Below are positions 8,425-17,709 of a stretch of DNA of 64,000 nt, piece after piece; the first letter of the stretch is position 1; each line of letters begins with the position of its first letter. A program made the position numbers and the translations under genes. The notes under the pieces are model-generated. The model worked only from the letters and a program-made list of their open reading frames with translations. It was not told where the DNA came from and did no database searches. The DNA comes from Streptococcus oriscaviae (GTDB lineage Bacteria; Bacillota; Bacilli; Lactobacillales; Streptococcaceae): NCBI RefSeq assembly GCF_018137985.1, contig NZ_CP073084.1:620001-684000 (forward strand). Reading direction: 5' to 3'.

Positions 8425-9870
8425 ATGATTACCATTGAAACTCTACTAACCATTTTAAAAGAAGACGGAAATTTCCGCCATATAAACCACAACAAAACGA
8501 GCTACAACACTTGGTCTGGTGTGCAGTTTGACGCTCTCAGCTATGACAGCAGAACTGTCAGTCCGAGCACTCTTTTCTTTGCTAAGGGAGCTTCTTTCAA
8601 GAGAGAATTTTTGGAAAAAGCTATTGAAGATGGGCTAGCCTTCTATGTATCTGAAATGGACTATGAGCTTGATATTCCTGTTATTCTCGTCAACGATGTC
8701 AAGCAGGCAATGAGTTTGATTGCTATGGAATTTTATGACCACCCTGAGCAAAAACTCAAACTTCTGGCCTTTACAGGGACAAAGGGAAAGACCACTGCCG
8801 CTTACTTCGCCTATTCTATCCTTAGCCAGAGCCACCGCCCGGCTATGTTATCTACTATGAATACTACACTAGATGGTGTGCACTTCTTCAAGTCGGCCCT
8901 AACAACGCCTGAAAGCCTGGACCTCTTTGCGATGATGGCTAAAGCAGTGGAAAACGGTCGTACCCATCTGGTGATGGAAGTGTCCAGCCAAGCCTATCTG
9001 GTCAAGCGGGTCTACGGGCTGACCTTTGATGTCGGCGTCTTTCTCAACATCAGTCCCGACCATATTGGACCAATTGAGCATCCCACCTTTGAGGACTACT
9101 TCTACCACAAGCGGCTCTTGATGGACAATAGCAGAGCTGTGATTGTTAATAGCGGCATGGAGCATTTTGAAGCGGTAAGAGAGCAAGTCATCACTAAAGA
9201 CCACGACTTTTATGGATCAGCTTCTGACAATGCAATCCTCGACTCGCATGGCTTTGATTTTGCCGTGTCTGGGAAATTGGCTGGCCACTACGACATCCAG
9301 CTTATCGGCCGTTTCAATCAGGAAAATGCTCTTGCTGCTGGACTAGCCTGTCTACGATTGGGTGCCAGCCTAGAAGATATTCGAGCTGGCATTGCCCAAA
9401 CATCTGTTCCCGGTCGCATGGAAGTTTTGACCCAGAAAAATGGAGCCAAAATCTTTGTTGACTATGCCCACAATGGGGACAGTGTGAAAAAATTGATTGA
9501 TGTTGTTTTGGAACATCAGAAAGGCAAGGTCATCCTTATTTTAGGGGCGACAGGCAATAAGGGTGAAAGCCGCCGCAAGGACTTTGGGCTATTGCTGAAC
9601 CACTATCCGCAAATTGATGTCCTATTGACCGCGGATGACCCCAACCGTGAAGACCCTGCAGCCATCGCAGCGGAAATCCAATCCTACATGACCCGTCCAA
9701 GTCAAATCGAAGTTGACCGCGAGAAGGCCATTCAACTAGCAATGAGTATGACAAAAAACAACCAAGATGCCGTTATCATTGCTGGGAAGGGAGCAGATGC
9801 TTACCAGATTGTGAATGACCGTCGCGAAGAATACGCTGGAGATTTGGAAGTTGCAAAACATTATTTATAG
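8425..9870 (+). CDS. murE: UDP-N-acetylmuramyl-tripeptide synthetase (lysine-adding MurE)
   Basis: 481 aa. Mur ligase that adds the third amino acid to UDP-MurNAc-L-Ala-D-Glu in peptidoglycan precursor synthesis, in the cytoplasm. It has an N-terminal substrate domain, then the ATP-binding [11 protein letters not shown] at about residue 115, central [11 protein letters not shown] and [18 protein letters not shown], and a C-terminal domain with DDPNREDP. The last replaces the DNPR signature of diaminopimelate-adding enzymes, which fits the lysine-type cell wall of streptococci. The first residues [15 protein letters not shown] resemble other streptococcal MurE proteins, supporting this start although the promoter leaves no leader. 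A terminator follows directly. Confidence 0.95.
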   Translation: MITIETLLTILKEDGNFRHINHNKTSYNTWSGVQFDALSYDSRTVSPSTLFFAKGASFKREFLEKAIEDGLAFYVSEMDYELDIPVILVNDVKQAMSLIAMEFYDHPEQKLKLLAFTGTKGKTTAAYFAYSILSQSHRPAMLSTMNTTLDGVHFFKSALTTPESLDLFAMMAKAVENGRTHLVMEVSSQAYLVKRVYGLTFDVGVFLNISPDHIGPIEHPTFEDYFYHKRLLMDNSRAVIVNSGMEHFEAVREQVITKDHDFYGSASDNAILDSHGFDFAVSGKLAGHYDIQLIGRFNQENALAAGLACLRLGASLEDIRAGIAQTSVPGRMEVLTQKNGAKIFVDYAHNGDSVKKLIDVVLEHQKGKVILILGATGNKGESRRKDFGLLLNHYPQIDVLLTADDPNREDPAAIAAEIQSYMTRPSQIEVDREKAIQLAMSMTKNNQDAVIIAGKGADAYQIVNDRREEYAGDLEVAKHYL

Positions 9871-9877
9871 AAAAATG

Positions 9878-9906
9878 CCATTGCTCAATAGGGCAGTGGT
9901 TTTTTA
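9878..9906 (+). terminator. Rho-independent terminator of murE
   Basis: Stem CCATTGCTC / GGGCAGTGG with two G-U pairs, AATA loop, then T6. Confidence 0.8.
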
Positions 9907-9943
9907 TAACCATTCTTGTTAGATTAAAATTGTCAGAAAACTC

Positions 9944-9971
9944 TTGTTTTATGAGAAAATTTTGGTATAAT
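9944..9971 (+). promoter_or_regulatory. Promoter of the iron-siderophore ABC operon
   Basis: -35 TTGTTT, 16-bp spacer, extended -10 TGGTATAAT ending at 9971, 29 bases before the GTG start. No clear Fur or PerR box was recognised. Confidence 0.65.
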
Positions 9972-10000
9972 ATGTTTAGAAATAGAAAAAGGGGGAAATT

Positions 10001-10786
10001 GTGTCAAACATTCAGGCTGAAGCCATCCGGGTGGCATACGACGACCGGGTCATCATTGATTCCTTGTCAACCACCATTCCCGAAGGAAAAATCACTACCA
10101 TCATCGGTTCCAACGGTTGTGGCAAATCAACCCTGCTCAAGGCCTTGACTAGGATCCTTCCTCTCCAAGCTGGAGCTGTCTATCTGGATGGGCAGGCTAT
10201 TGCCCAGCTGCCAACCAAGGAAGTGGCTAAAAAACTGGCCCTCCTGCCCCAGGTCTTGGAGGCAACGGAGGGAATCTCCGTCTACGAACTGGTCTCCTAC
10301 GGTCGCTTTCCCCATCAAAATGGCCTGGGCTACTTGTCTGACCTGGACCGGGAAAAAGTCAACTGGGCCTTGGAGGTCACCCAAACCATAGCCTATGCCA
10401 GGCTGCCGGTAGATGATTTGTCCGGTGGGCAGAGACAGCGGGTCTGGATTGCCATGGCCCTTGCCCAGGATACCGATACCATCTTCCTGGATGAACCCAC
10501 CACCTACCTGGATCTCAACCATCAGCTGGAGGTACTCGAACTCTTGAGGGAGCTCAATCAGACCAGGCAGAAAACCATCGTCATGGTCCTCCATGATGTC
10601 AACCTGTCCGCCCGCTTTTCAGACTATATGATCGCGATGAAGGGGGGCAAGATTCACCACCACGGGGCTGTCTCAGCCATCATGACGACAGATATTCTCC
10701 GTGACATTTTCCAGATTGAGGCCCAACTCTTGCAGCTTCCAGGCCAAGATTACCCCACTTTACTCACCTACGATTTAATTAAATAA
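10001..10786 (+). CDS. Siderophore/ferric iron ABC transporter ATPase (FhuC/FecE type)
   Basis: 261 aa from a GTG start with a GGGGGAA ribosome site. It contains Walker A GSNGCGKST (residues 36-44), Q-loop LPQVLEATEG, signature LSGGQRQRVWIA, Walker B DTIFLDEPT and the switch histidine in VLHDVNLSARFSD. The long C-terminal tail is typical of FhuC/FecE ATPases. It powers uptake through the two permeases encoded downstream, with the lipoprotein as receptor. The four genes form one operon ending in a strong terminator. The coding sequence is clearly richer in G and C than murE before it and the GST-like gene behind, a possible sign of acquisition. Substrate (ferrichrome, catecholate or other iron chelate, or heme) is not determined. 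Confidence 0.9.
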   Translation: MSNIQAEAIRVAYDDRVIIDSLSTTIPEGKITTIIGSNGCGKSTLLKALTRILPLQAGAVYLDGQAIAQLPTKEVAKKLALLPQVLEATEGISVYELVSYGRFPHQNGLGYLSDLDREKVNWALEVTQTIAYARLPVDDLSGGQRQRVWIAMALAQDTDTIFLDEPTTYLDLNHQLEVLELLRELNQTRQKTIVMVLHDVNLSARFSDYMIAMKGGKIHHHGAVSAIMTTDILRDIFQIEAQLLQLPGQDYPTLLTYDLIK

Positions 10787-10798
10787 AAGGAGATGATT

Positions 10799-11728
10799 AT
10801 GAAAAAGTTTTTAGCAACATGTAGTTTGGTCCTTGCCTTTCTATGGCTGGCAGCCTGCTCCAGCGCACAACCTTCCACCAAGGTCGAATTGTCCAGTATG
10901 CCTGAGATTGAGGGCATCGTCTATCATGGCGATATTCCAAAGAATCCACAAAAGGTGGTCAATTTTGCCTATTCCTACACAGGTTACCTCCTGCAATTGG
11001 GCATAGATGTTTCCAGTTACAGCCTTGATTTGGAAAAGGATAGTCCTGCCTTTGGCGATCAGCTCAAGGACGCTGTCCAGCTGACCACTGCGGATACGGA
11101 GGCCATTGCGGCCCAGGAACCAGATGTCATCTTGGTTTTTGCTGGGGATGATAACTTGGAAACCTTGAAAGAAATTGCTCCAGTCATCGAAATTACCTAC
11201 GGTAAGAGTGATTATCTGGAAATGCTGACAGATGTGGGACAAATTTTTGGCAAGGAAACAGAAGCCCAAGCCTGGCTTGACCAGTGGGAGGAAAAAGTGA
11301 CTGCTGCCAAGAACGAGCTAAATGGCGTCATCGATGAAAGCACCACCTTCACTGTTATGGATTTCTTTGATAAAAACATCTACCTCTATGGCGATAATTT
11401 TGGTCGTGGCGGAGAATTGGTTTACAAGGCTCTCGGTTTTGCAGCCCCTGCCAAGGTCCAAGAGGACATCATCAGCAAGGATGGCTGGTTTGGCGTTTCC
11501 CAAGAAGCTCTGCCTGACTATATCGGTGACTATGCTCTGGTCAATGTCAATGCGACTACCAAAGAAGCTGCTGCTTCTCTCAAGGAAAGTGACATTTGGA
11601 AGAACCTGCCGGCAGTCCAAGCGGGTCATGTGCTGGAAGTGGATTACAACCTCTTCTACTTCTCTGATCCAATGTCGTTAGACTTGCAGATTGAAGCCTT
11701 TGTTAAAGCCATCAAGGACGCCCAATAA
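10799..11728 (+). CDS. Siderophore-binding lipoprotein (FhuD/FepB-like)
   Basis: 309 aa from the ATG at 10799. An in-frame ATG lies 6 bp upstream, but the AAAGGAG site is better spaced for 10799. The lipobox LAAC puts the lipidated cysteine at residue 20. Periplasmic-binding-protein type III (TroA/FhuD) features are visible: the early QKVVNFAYSYTGYLLQLGI, DTEAIAAQEPDVILVFAG in the first lobe, and a long helix linking two lobes. It should capture the iron complex outside the membrane and dock on the FecCD-type permeases. It lies 12 bp behind the ATPase gene. The ligand is unknown. Confidence 0.88.
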   Translation: MKKFLATCSLVLAFLWLAACSSAQPSTKVELSSMPEIEGIVYHGDIPKNPQKVVNFAYSYTGYLLQLGIDVSSYSLDLEKDSPAFGDQLKDAVQLTTADTEAIAAQEPDVILVFAGDDNLETLKEIAPVIEITYGKSDYLEMLTDVGQIFGKETEAQAWLDQWEEKVTAAKNELNGVIDESTTFTVMDFFDKNIYLYGDNFGRGGELVYKALGFAAPAKVQEDIISKDGWFGVSQEALPDYIGDYALVNVNATTKEAAASLKESDIWKNLPAVQAGHVLEVDYNLFYFSDPMSLDLQIEAFVKAIKDAQ

Positions 11729-11740
11729 AAGGAAACATTC

Positions 11741-12766
11741 ATGAAACAAGAAGAAACCCTTCTTTCTCACTCAACGAAGCCAAAGCAACTTTGGCTCGTT
11801 TTTTTCAGCATCTGCCTGCTTTTTCTGGCGGGAATCTATCTGAGTTTGCGCTTTGGGGCCATTTCCTATAGCCACAATCAGCTGATGGAAGTTTTGCAAG
11901 AGCCCATGGTCCAATCCGCTGTCCAGGATGTCGTTGTCGATTTACGACTGCCCCGAATCCTGGCGGCCCTCCTGGTTGGAGCAGCCATGGCCCAGGCTGG
12001 TGCCATAATGCAGGGCGTCACCCGCAATGCCATTGCCGATCCAGGCCTTCTAGGCATCAATGCGGGGGCAGGCCTGGCCCTTATCCTGGCCTTTGCTATT
12101 TTTGGAAGCCTGCATTATAGCCAGATTTTACTGATCTGCCTGCTGGGCTCCTTTTTGGCTGCCATCCTAGTTTTTTCCCTTTCCTATCAGGCTCAAAAGG
12201 GCTACAATCAGCTGCGGCTCATCCTATCTGGAGCCATGGTTGCCAGCCTCTTTTCTGCCCTTGGCCAGGCTATCACCATCTACTTTGACCTTTCAACGGC
12301 GGTCATCGGCTGGCTGGCAGGTGGCTTGGTTCAAGTCAACTGGAAGATGTTGGCCATGATTGCTCCCTTTATTGTTCTGGGTCTTATCCTAGCCCAGCTT
12401 TTTGCCCATCAGCTGACCATTCTCAGCCTTAATGAAACAGTGGCCAAAAACCTGGGCCAGCGGACCTTTCTGATGACCTTGCTCTTATTGGGCATTGTCC
12501 TCTTGCTCTCGGCTGCGGCTGTGGCTCTGGTCGGCTCCCTCTCCTTTGTCGGCCTCATCATCCCGCACTTCATCCGTATCTTTACGGGGAAAAACTACCG
12601 CATCCTCTTGCCACTGACGGCCTTTGCGGGAGCCACTTTCCTCATCTGGGTGGATTTGATTTGCCGTTCCATCAACCCACCAGTTGAAACGCCGATGAGC
12701 GCTGTCATCAGCATCATTGGTCTGCCCTGTTTCCTCTGGCTCATCCGAAAGGGGGACCACTTATGA
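11741..12766 (+). CDS. Iron-siderophore ABC permease 1 (FecCD family)
   Basis: 341 aa, with about ten hydrophobic segments as in BtuC/FhuB-type permeases. Family signatures include LRLPRILAALLVGAAMAQAG, MQGVTRNAIADPGLLGINAG and LVGSLSFVGLIIPHFIRIF. It forms one half of the membrane channel. The stop overlaps the start of the second permease by four bases (ATGA), implying translational coupling. The first 20 residues are hydrophilic and longer than usual before helix one. Confidence 0.92.
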   Translation: MKQEETLLSHSTKPKQLWLVFFSICLLFLAGIYLSLRFGAISYSHNQLMEVLQEPMVQSAVQDVVVDLRLPRILAALLVGAAMAQAGAIMQGVTRNAIADPGLLGINAGAGLALILAFAIFGSLHYSQILLICLLGSFLAAILVFSLSYQAQKGYNQLRLILSGAMVASLFSALGQAITIYFDLSTAVIGWLAGGLVQVNWKMLAMIAPFIVLGLILAQLFAHQLTILSLNETVAKNLGQRTFLMTLLLLGIVLLLSAAAVALVGSLSFVGLIIPHFIRIFTGKNYRILLPLTAFAGATFLIWVDLICRSINPPVETPMSAVISIIGLPCFLWLIRKGDHL

Positions 12767-13770
12767 TGCGAAAAAATCAGCTCCTTCCAAGCTTTACCAT
12801 CCTGCTCCTTTTGCTGCTGGCAGCCTTTCTGATTGCCTTGTCTGTGGGCTATACCAACTCTTCTTTTTCTGATTTCATGGAGCTGATAAAGGGACGGGCG
12901 GATTCATCCACCCTGCTCATTATCGGGCGGATTCGTTTGCCCCGTATCGTGGCCTCCATGATTGGCGGAGCATCCTTGTCCTTGGCTGGCTTGCTCTTGC
13001 AAACCTTGACCCGCAATCCTCTGGCAGATTCGGGTATCCTGGGTATCAATACGGGTGCTGGGCTGGTGGTTGCGATTCTGGTAGGACTTTCATCCACTAT
13101 CCATCCCGTTTTGCTAGCCTTTACCCCCCTCTTTGCCATGCTGGGGGGAGGCTTGACCATCTTTCTAGTCTACTGGCTGGCCCGTAAGAAACTCTATGGG
13201 GTCCATCCCACACGCTTGATTATCACTGGGGTAGGAATATCCAGCATGCTGTCTGGCATCATGGTCAGCATTATCAGCAGCCTAGATGATTTCAAGATGG
13301 AGTACATCGTCCAGTGGTTGAGCGGTCGGGTGAACGGTGGAGATTGGTCAAGCTTGACTCTATACAGTCCACTCCTTATCCTGGTCTGGGTAGCCACCTT
13401 TAGCCGCAGTCGCTCCCTCAATATCATGAACCTCAATGACCAGACCGCCATGGCCCTGGGCCTGCATTTGCAAAAGGAAAGGCTGGTCACCCTGGTCTTG
13501 GCCACAGCCCTAGGCGCACTCAGTGTCGTCCTCGTAGGCAACATCACCTTTGTGGGACTAATCGCTGGCCATATTACTCGCCGGTGGTTGGGCAATGACC
13601 ACCGTATCACCATCCCAGCCAGCATGATTTTAGGCAGCCTCATTCTCCTTTTGGCTGACACCATCGGCCGGGTCCTGCTGGTCGGCACCGGCATCCCAAC
13701 GGGAATCATCGTCTCCATGATTGGAGCCCCCTACTTCCTCTACCTCTTAAAACAAACCCAACCCAGTTGA
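12763..13770 (+). CDS. Iron-siderophore ABC permease 2 (FecCD family)
   Basis: 335 aa, the second FecCD permease, with RIRLPRIVASMIGGASLSLAG, LTRNPLADSGILGINTGAG and VLVGNITFVGLIAGHITR. It should form a heterodimer with the preceding permease. Its last codons and stop lie inside the stem of the operon's terminator. Two starts one codon apart (ATGATG at 12763) are possible. Confidence 0.92.
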   Translation: MMRKNQLLPSFTILLLLLLAAFLIALSVGYTNSSFSDFMELIKGRADSSTLLIIGRIRLPRIVASMIGGASLSLAGLLLQTLTRNPLADSGILGINTGAGLVVAILVGLSSTIHPVLLAFTPLFAMLGGGLTIFLVYWLARKKLYGVHPTRLIITGVGISSMLSGIMVSIISSLDDFKMEYIVQWLSGRVNGGDWSSLTLYSPLLILVWVATFSRSRSLNIMNLNDQTAMALGLHLQKERLVTLVLATALGALSVVLVGNITFVGLIAGHITRRWLGNDHRITIPASMILGSLILLLADTIGRVLLVGTGIPTGIIVSMIGAPYFLYLLKQTQPS

Positions 13771-13790
13771 AGCTCAACTGGGTTGGGTTT
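13754..13790. terminator. Strong bidirectional terminator between the iron ABC operon and the pseudouridine synthase
   Basis: A 17-bp perfect stem (AAACCCAACCCAGTTGA with its complement) and a 3-base AGC loop. T- and A-rich flanks allow use by both convergent genes. Confidence 0.9.
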
Positions 13791-13791
13791 T

Positions 13792-14511
13792 CTAATCAAA
13801 ATACTTCTTTAAAACCTTGATTTCTTCCTGACTTAGTTGTCGGTAGGCTCCGGCGGGAAGGGAATCTTCTAGGTTAAAGCCACCAAAGGAGATGCGCTTG
13901 AGATAGGTCACCTTGACCCCGTATGCTAGAAACATCTTCTTGACCTGGTGAAATTTTCCTTCGGAAATCGTAATCTGGGCCCTGCTATGGCCTGGCTGGC
14001 TGGATAAGATGGTCAGCTGAGCTGGCTTGCATGTGGTGCCGTCTAAAAAGGTCACTCCATTGTCAAAAAAAGCTGGCGCATCAGGATGCAGGGCATCATT
14101 GACCTCTACATAATAGGTCTTGGCCACATGGTGCTGGGGATGGAGCATGCGAAAGCCCAGGGGGCCATTGTTGGTTAAAAGAACCAGCCCTTCCGTATCG
14201 CGGTCTAGGCGCCCAATGGGAAAGAGGCCATCCACCCGGTCTTCCTCTCTCAGCAAATCCAGCACAGTTGGGAAGTGGGCATCCGAGCAGGCGGAAACCA
14301 CGCCAGCAGGTTTGTTGAGGAGATAGTACCTAGCTCCTGTTATCTTCACAGATCTACCTGCCACCTCTACCTGTTGCAATTCTGGGTCTACAATCTGACT
14401 GAGCTTCTTAGCCAACGAACCATCAATTGTAATCTGCCGGCTGGCAAAATAGCGTTTTATCTGCTTTTTGGAGCCAATTTTCGCTTTTTCCAAACATTTA
14501 TCCAATCTCAT
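13792..14511 (-). CDS. rsuA: 16S rRNA pseudouridine synthase, RsuA family
   Basis: 239 aa. An N-terminal S4 RNA-binding domain (MRLDKCLEKAKIGSKKQIKR, residues 1-60) is followed by the RsuA/RluB catalytic domain with GRLDRDTEGLVLLTNNG, whose first Asp is the catalytic residue, and GKFHQVKKMFLAYG. Length and the S4 domain fit RsuA (U516 of 16S rRNA) rather than the longer RluB. It stands alone, convergent with the iron transporter operon. Assignment to the exact rRNA position is by family. Confidence 0.87.
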   Translation of the reverse strand: MRLDKCLEKAKIGSKKQIKRYFASRQITIDGSLAKKLSQIVDPELQQVEVAGRSVKITGARYYLLNKPAGVVSACSDAHFPTVLDLLREEDRVDGLFPIGRLDRDTEGLVLLTNNGPLGFRMLHPQHHVAKTYYVEVNDALHPDAPAFFDNGVTFLDGTTCKPAQLTILSSQPGHSRAQITISEGKFHQVKKMFLAYGVKVTYLKRISFGGFNLEDSLPAGAYRQLSQEEIKVLKKYFD

Positions 14512-14540
14512 AGCCTTATTCTACCATAGTTCCTAATGCT

Positions 14541-14579
14541 TTGTCTTTCATCACAGGTGTGGTATACTACTAATTAGTA
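14541..14579 (+). promoter_or_regulatory. Promoter and 12-bp palindromic operator of the glutathionyl-hydroquinone reductase gene
   Basis: -35 TTGTCT (14541-14546), 16-bp spacer, extended -10 TGGTATACT (hexamer 14563-14568). The perfect palindrome TACTAATTAGTA (14568-14579) overlaps the end of the -10 and the transcription start, a classic repressor position. The same core occurs at the LLM oxidoreductase promoter near 56.4 kb. Confidence 0.65.
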
Positions 14580-14598
14580 ATAATAAAAAGAGAGTATT

Positions 14599-15558
14599 AT
14601 GGGACTACTTATCGATGGCGTTTGGCATGACCAATGGTATGATACCACATCAACTGGCGGAAAATTTGTGCGTAGCAAAACCCAGTTCCGAAACTGGATT
14701 ACTAAGGATGGAAAAGCTGGTCCAACTGGAAAAGCAGGCTTCAAGGCTGAATCTGGCCGTTACCATCTCTATGTTTCCTTGGCCTGTCCGTGGGCTAGCC
14801 GTACCCTCATTATGCGTAAGTTGAAGGGGCTGGAAGAGCATATTTCTCTTTCGGTTGTTCACCCGCTGATGTTGGAAAATGGATGGACGTTTGAAGAAGC
14901 GGATGGAGTTATGGCCGACAGTATATTTGGAAGTGACTTCCTACATCAGATCTATACCCAAGCCGATCCACACTACACAGGCCGCGTCACTGTTCCCATT
15001 CTTTGGGATAAAAAGACCAGTACCATTGTCAGCAACGAATCTGCAGAAATCATGCGGATGTTCAACTCTGCCTTTGATGAACTGACAGGCAATACTGAAG
15101 ATTTTTACCCCGTAGAGCTGCAGGCTGAGATTGATAAAATGAACGCGTTTGTCTATCCGACTATCAACAATGGTGTCTATAAAGCTGGTTTTGCTACCAA
15201 ACAAGAAGTCTACGAAGAAGAGGTCAAACAACTTTTCCTTGCACTGGAAGAGTTGGATAGGCATTTGGCAGAACACACATACCTAGTCGGCAATCAGCTG
15301 ACAGAAGCGGACATTCGTCTTTTTACGACCTTGGTGCGCTTTGATGTGGTTTATTTCGGACATTTCAAGTGCAACAGCAAGCCTCTGGTCGACTTCCCTC
15401 ACCTCTGGCAGTATACGAAGCGGCTTTATAACCACAAGGGAATTGCGGAAACGGTAAACTTCCAGCATATTAAACAACACTACTACGGCAGTCACAAGAC
15501 AATCAATCCAACCGGAATCGTGCCCCTTGGTCCTGACTTAGACTGGTCGCTCGATTAA
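14599..15558 (+). CDS. Glutathionyl-hydroquinone reductase (YqjG/ECM4-type glutathione S-transferase)
   Basis: 319 aa, the normal length for Xi-class GSTs. The catalytic cysteine is Cys63 in SLACPWASR, at the same position as in E. coli YqjG. The C-terminal all-helical GST domain follows (LEELDRHLAEHTYLVGNQLTEADIRLF). These enzymes use glutathione to reduce glutathionyl-hydroquinones, protecting against quinones. The gene stands alone between its own promoter and a bidirectional terminator. The glutathione reductase gene at 60.2 kb would regenerate GSH for it. The operator palindrome suggests control by an electrophile- or redox-sensing repressor, which is inference. Confidence 0.9.
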   Translation: MGLLIDGVWHDQWYDTTSTGGKFVRSKTQFRNWITKDGKAGPTGKAGFKAESGRYHLYVSLACPWASRTLIMRKLKGLEEHISLSVVHPLMLENGWTFEEADGVMADSIFGSDFLHQIYTQADPHYTGRVTVPILWDKKTSTIVSNESAEIMRMFNSAFDELTGNTEDFYPVELQAEIDKMNAFVYPTINNGVYKAGFATKQEVYEEEVKQLFLALEELDRHLAEHTYLVGNQLTEADIRLFTTLVRFDVVYFGHFKCNSKPLVDFPHLWQYTKRLYNHKGIAETVNFQHIKQHYYGSHKTINPTGIVPLGPDLDWSLD

Positions 15559-15583
15559 ACCGATGACATTCTTACTGCACACA

Positions 15584-15610
15584 AAAAATCCTGTTGAAAC
15601 AGGATTTTTT
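15584..15610. terminator. Bidirectional terminator between the GST-like gene and nagB
   Basis: AAAAAATCCTGTT, GAA loop, AACAGGATTTTTT: a 13-bp stem with A- and T-runs on both sides. Confidence 0.9.
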
Positions 15611-15620
15611 CTGGTCTATT

Positions 15621-16325
15621 TTAGGCAAGTTTGCTTGCTGCTGCTTCATCTACAATGATGACTGCATCTGGATGGTTCTGTAAGATACTTGCAGGAAGTT
15701 CTTCTGTAATAGGGCCCTCAATCATTGCTTGAATAGCATCAGCCTTATCTTCACCATAAGCCATCAGCAGAATGGTTTTGGCAGCCATAATATTGGCAAT
15801 TCCCATTGAAATCGCCTGTTTTGGAACCTCCTCCATACTTGCAAAGAAGCGGCTGTTTGCTTCAATAGTAGAAGGAGCCAAATCGACAACTCTTGTGATG
15901 CCATCAAATGACGAGCCGGGCTCATTAAAGCCGATATGACCGTTACGACCGATTCCTAAAATCTGCAATTCTACTGGATTATCTGCCAATAGTTGGTTGT
16001 ACTGGTCAAGACTGGCATTCAAATCACTGGCTAAACCATCTGGTAGATAGGAAGCTTTAAAGGGTTTGGCATCAAATAAGTGTTGCTTCATAAAGTAAGC
16101 ATAGGACTGATCGCTCTCCACTCCCAAACCTACATACTCATCCAGATTGACAGATACCATATCTGAAAAATCAAGGTCACTGGCTACAATCTGTTTATAA
16201 AACTCAAGTGGTGTTGAGCCTGTAGCTAGCCCCAGTACCTTGGCACCTGCTGCCATTTTTTCTTTTAAGAGATCAAAAGCTACTTTCCCACCCTCGATTG
16301 CATGTTTTACTTTAATAACGCGCAT
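15621..16325 (-). CDS. nagB: Glucosamine-6-phosphate deaminase NagB
   Basis: 234 aa, the short form usual in Firmicutes. It converts glucosamine-6-phosphate to fructose-6-phosphate and ammonia. Signatures are [23 protein letters not shown] with the catalytic Asp, and [15 protein letters not shown] with the ring-opening His. An AGGAGG site precedes the ATG. Two NagR-type boxes bracket the -10 region of its promoter, so induction by amino sugars through a GntR-family regulator is likely. No nagA lies next to it. Confidence 0.96.
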   Translation of the reverse strand: MRVIKVKHAIEGGKVAFDLLKEKMAAGAKVLGLATGSTPLEFYKQIVASDLDFSDMVSVNLDEYVGLGVESDQSYAYFMKQHLFDAKPFKASYLPDGLASDLNASLDQYNQLLADNPVELQILGIGRNGHIGFNEPGSSFDGITRVVDLAPSTIEANSRFFASMEEVPKQAISMGIANIMAAKTILLMAYGEDKADAIQAMIEGPITEELPASILQNHPDAVIIVDEAAASKLA

Positions 16326-16339
16326 GATTCCTCCTTTTT

Positions 16340-16392
16340 GGTCTATACCATTTGTTTAAGACCATTATATGGTATAGACCGATTTTTGTCAA
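16340..16392 (-). promoter_or_regulatory. nagB promoter with two NagR/YvoA-type boxes
   Basis: On the minus strand, -35 TTGACA (16387-16392), 17-bp spacer and -10 TATAAT (16364-16369). Box GGTCTATACCA in the spacer (16370-16380) and its inverted copy TGGTATAGACC (16340-16350) just downstream match the GntR-family NagR operator type. The arrangement predicts tight repression. Confidence 0.85.
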
Positions 16393-16476
16393 GACATTTC
16401 CCTTTTTATTTGAAAAATCTTTCAAACAAAGAAAATTTGCCCATAACTTCTCCCCACTCGTCTGTTCAAAATATGA

Positions 16477-16482
16477 TATAAT
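16477..16482 (+). promoter_or_regulatory. Extended -10 promoter directly before the small membrane protein
   Basis: TGATATAAT ends at 16482 and the ATG is at 16489, six bases further, so the transcript is probably leaderless. No good -35 was found. Confidence 0.6.
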
Positions 16483-16488
16483 AGAGCC

Positions 16489-16662
16489 ATGCTTACAGAA
16501 CTATTGATACTATTTGCAGTTGGCATTATCCTCTCTCTGATTGCTTACAGTTTGCGGGGTCAAAAAGTCATCCGACTCATTCTTTTTGTCATCGGTGGCA
16601 GTTTGATTGTCCTTCCTTTCGGACTATTATTTTACTTTTTGACCATTTTATTAGCAGGATAA
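16489..16662 (+). CDS. Small two-helix membrane protein of unknown function (57 aa)
   Basis: 57 aa, beginning [12 protein letters not shown]. Two hydrophobic segments (about residues 5-21 and 28-55) are separated by the short basic turn LRGQKVIR, so it should be a small integral membrane hairpin. It has no recognised family. Support for its reality: a consensus extended -10 exactly six bases before the ATG, a continuous frame, and queA beginning 10 bp after its stop with the ribosome site in between. It is probably the first gene of a queA-argR transcript. It has no Shine-Dalgarno sequence, in line with a leaderless mRNA. Confidence 0.62.
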   Translation: MLTELLILFAVGIILSLIAYSLRGQKVIRLILFVIGGSLIVLPFGLLFYFLTILLAG

Positions 16663-16672
16663 AGGAGAAGAT

Positions 16673-17701
16673 ATGAATACAGCTGATTTTGATTTTGAAT
16701 TGCCGGAAGAATTGATTGCCCAAACCCCCTTAATCCAGCGAGATAGCTCGCGCTTGTTGATTTTGGATAAGGAAAAACAGACCTTAGCGGATAGTCATTT
16801 CGACCATATTATTGACCAACTTCAACCAGGGGATGCTCTGGTGATGAATAATACCCGCGTGTTGCCAGCTCGACTATATGGAGAAAAACCTGACACCCAT
16901 GGTCATGTGGAGTTGCTTTTGCTGAAAAATACCCAAGGCGACCAGTGGGAGGTTCTTGCAAAGCCAGCCAAACGGCTGCGTGTCGGAAGCAAGGTTTCCT
17001 TTGGTGATGGCCGACTCATCGCAACTATTGTGGAAGAATTAGAGCATGGTGGAAGAATCGTCGAATTTAGCTATGACGGTATTTTTCTTGAGGTGCTGGA
17101 AAGTCTGGGTGAAATGCCTCTGCCACCTTATATCCACGAAAAACTAGAGGATCGCGAGCGTTACCAGACAGTCTACGCCAAGGAAAATGGCTCTGCTGCT
17201 GCTCCTACGGCCGGTCTACACTTTACCCAAGAATTACTCCAAAAAATCGAGGATAAAGGGGTCAAGCTAGTTTACCTAACCCTGCATGTTGGACTTGGAA
17301 CCTTCCGACCTGTATCTGTGGATAATTTGGAAGACCATGAAATGCACTCTGAGTATTATCAGTTTAGTCAAAAGGCCGCGGATACACTCAATCACGTCAA
17401 GGAGACCGGAGGCCGTGTCGTTGCCGTTGGAACAACCTCTATCCGTACCCTGGAAACTATCGGCAACAAATTTGATGGAAAACTCAAGGCTGATTCTGGC
17501 TGGACCAATATCTTCATCAAGCCAGGCTATACCTTTAAGGTTGTCGATGCCTTTTCAACCAACTTCCACCTGCCAAAGTCCACTCTGGTCATGCTCGTTG
17601 CTGCCTTTGCAGGCCGTGAATTTACCCTCGAAGCTTACAAACACGCCGTTGAGGAAGGTTACCGCTTCTTCAGTTTCGGCGACGCCATGTTTCTGAAATA
17701 G
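16673..17701 (+). CDS. queA: S-adenosylmethionine:tRNA ribosyltransferase-isomerase QueA
   Basis: 342 aa, the normal length. It transfers and isomerises the ribosyl part of SAM onto preQ1 at tRNA wobble position 34, giving epoxyqueuosine. Conserved segments include [14 protein letters not shown] at the N-terminus, [26 protein letters not shown] and [14 protein letters not shown]. An AAAGGAG site precedes the ATG. It stands beside argR, the order I know from the S. suis arginine deiminase locus. Confidence 0.97.
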   Translation: MNTADFDFELPEELIAQTPLIQRDSSRLLILDKEKQTLADSHFDHIIDQLQPGDALVMNNTRVLPARLYGEKPDTHGHVELLLLKNTQGDQWEVLAKPAKRLRVGSKVSFGDGRLIATIVEELEHGGRIVEFSYDGIFLEVLESLGEMPLPPYIHEKLEDRERYQTVYAKENGSAAAPTAGLHFTQELLQKIEDKGVKLVYLTLHVGLGTFRPVSVDNLEDHEMHSEYYQFSQKAADTLNHVKETGGRVVAVGTTSIRTLETIGNKFDGKLKADSGWTNIFIKPGYTFKVVDAFSTNFHLPKSTLVMLVAAFAGREFTLEAYKHAVEEGYRFFSFGDAMFLK

Positions 17702-17709
17702 GATATGCT

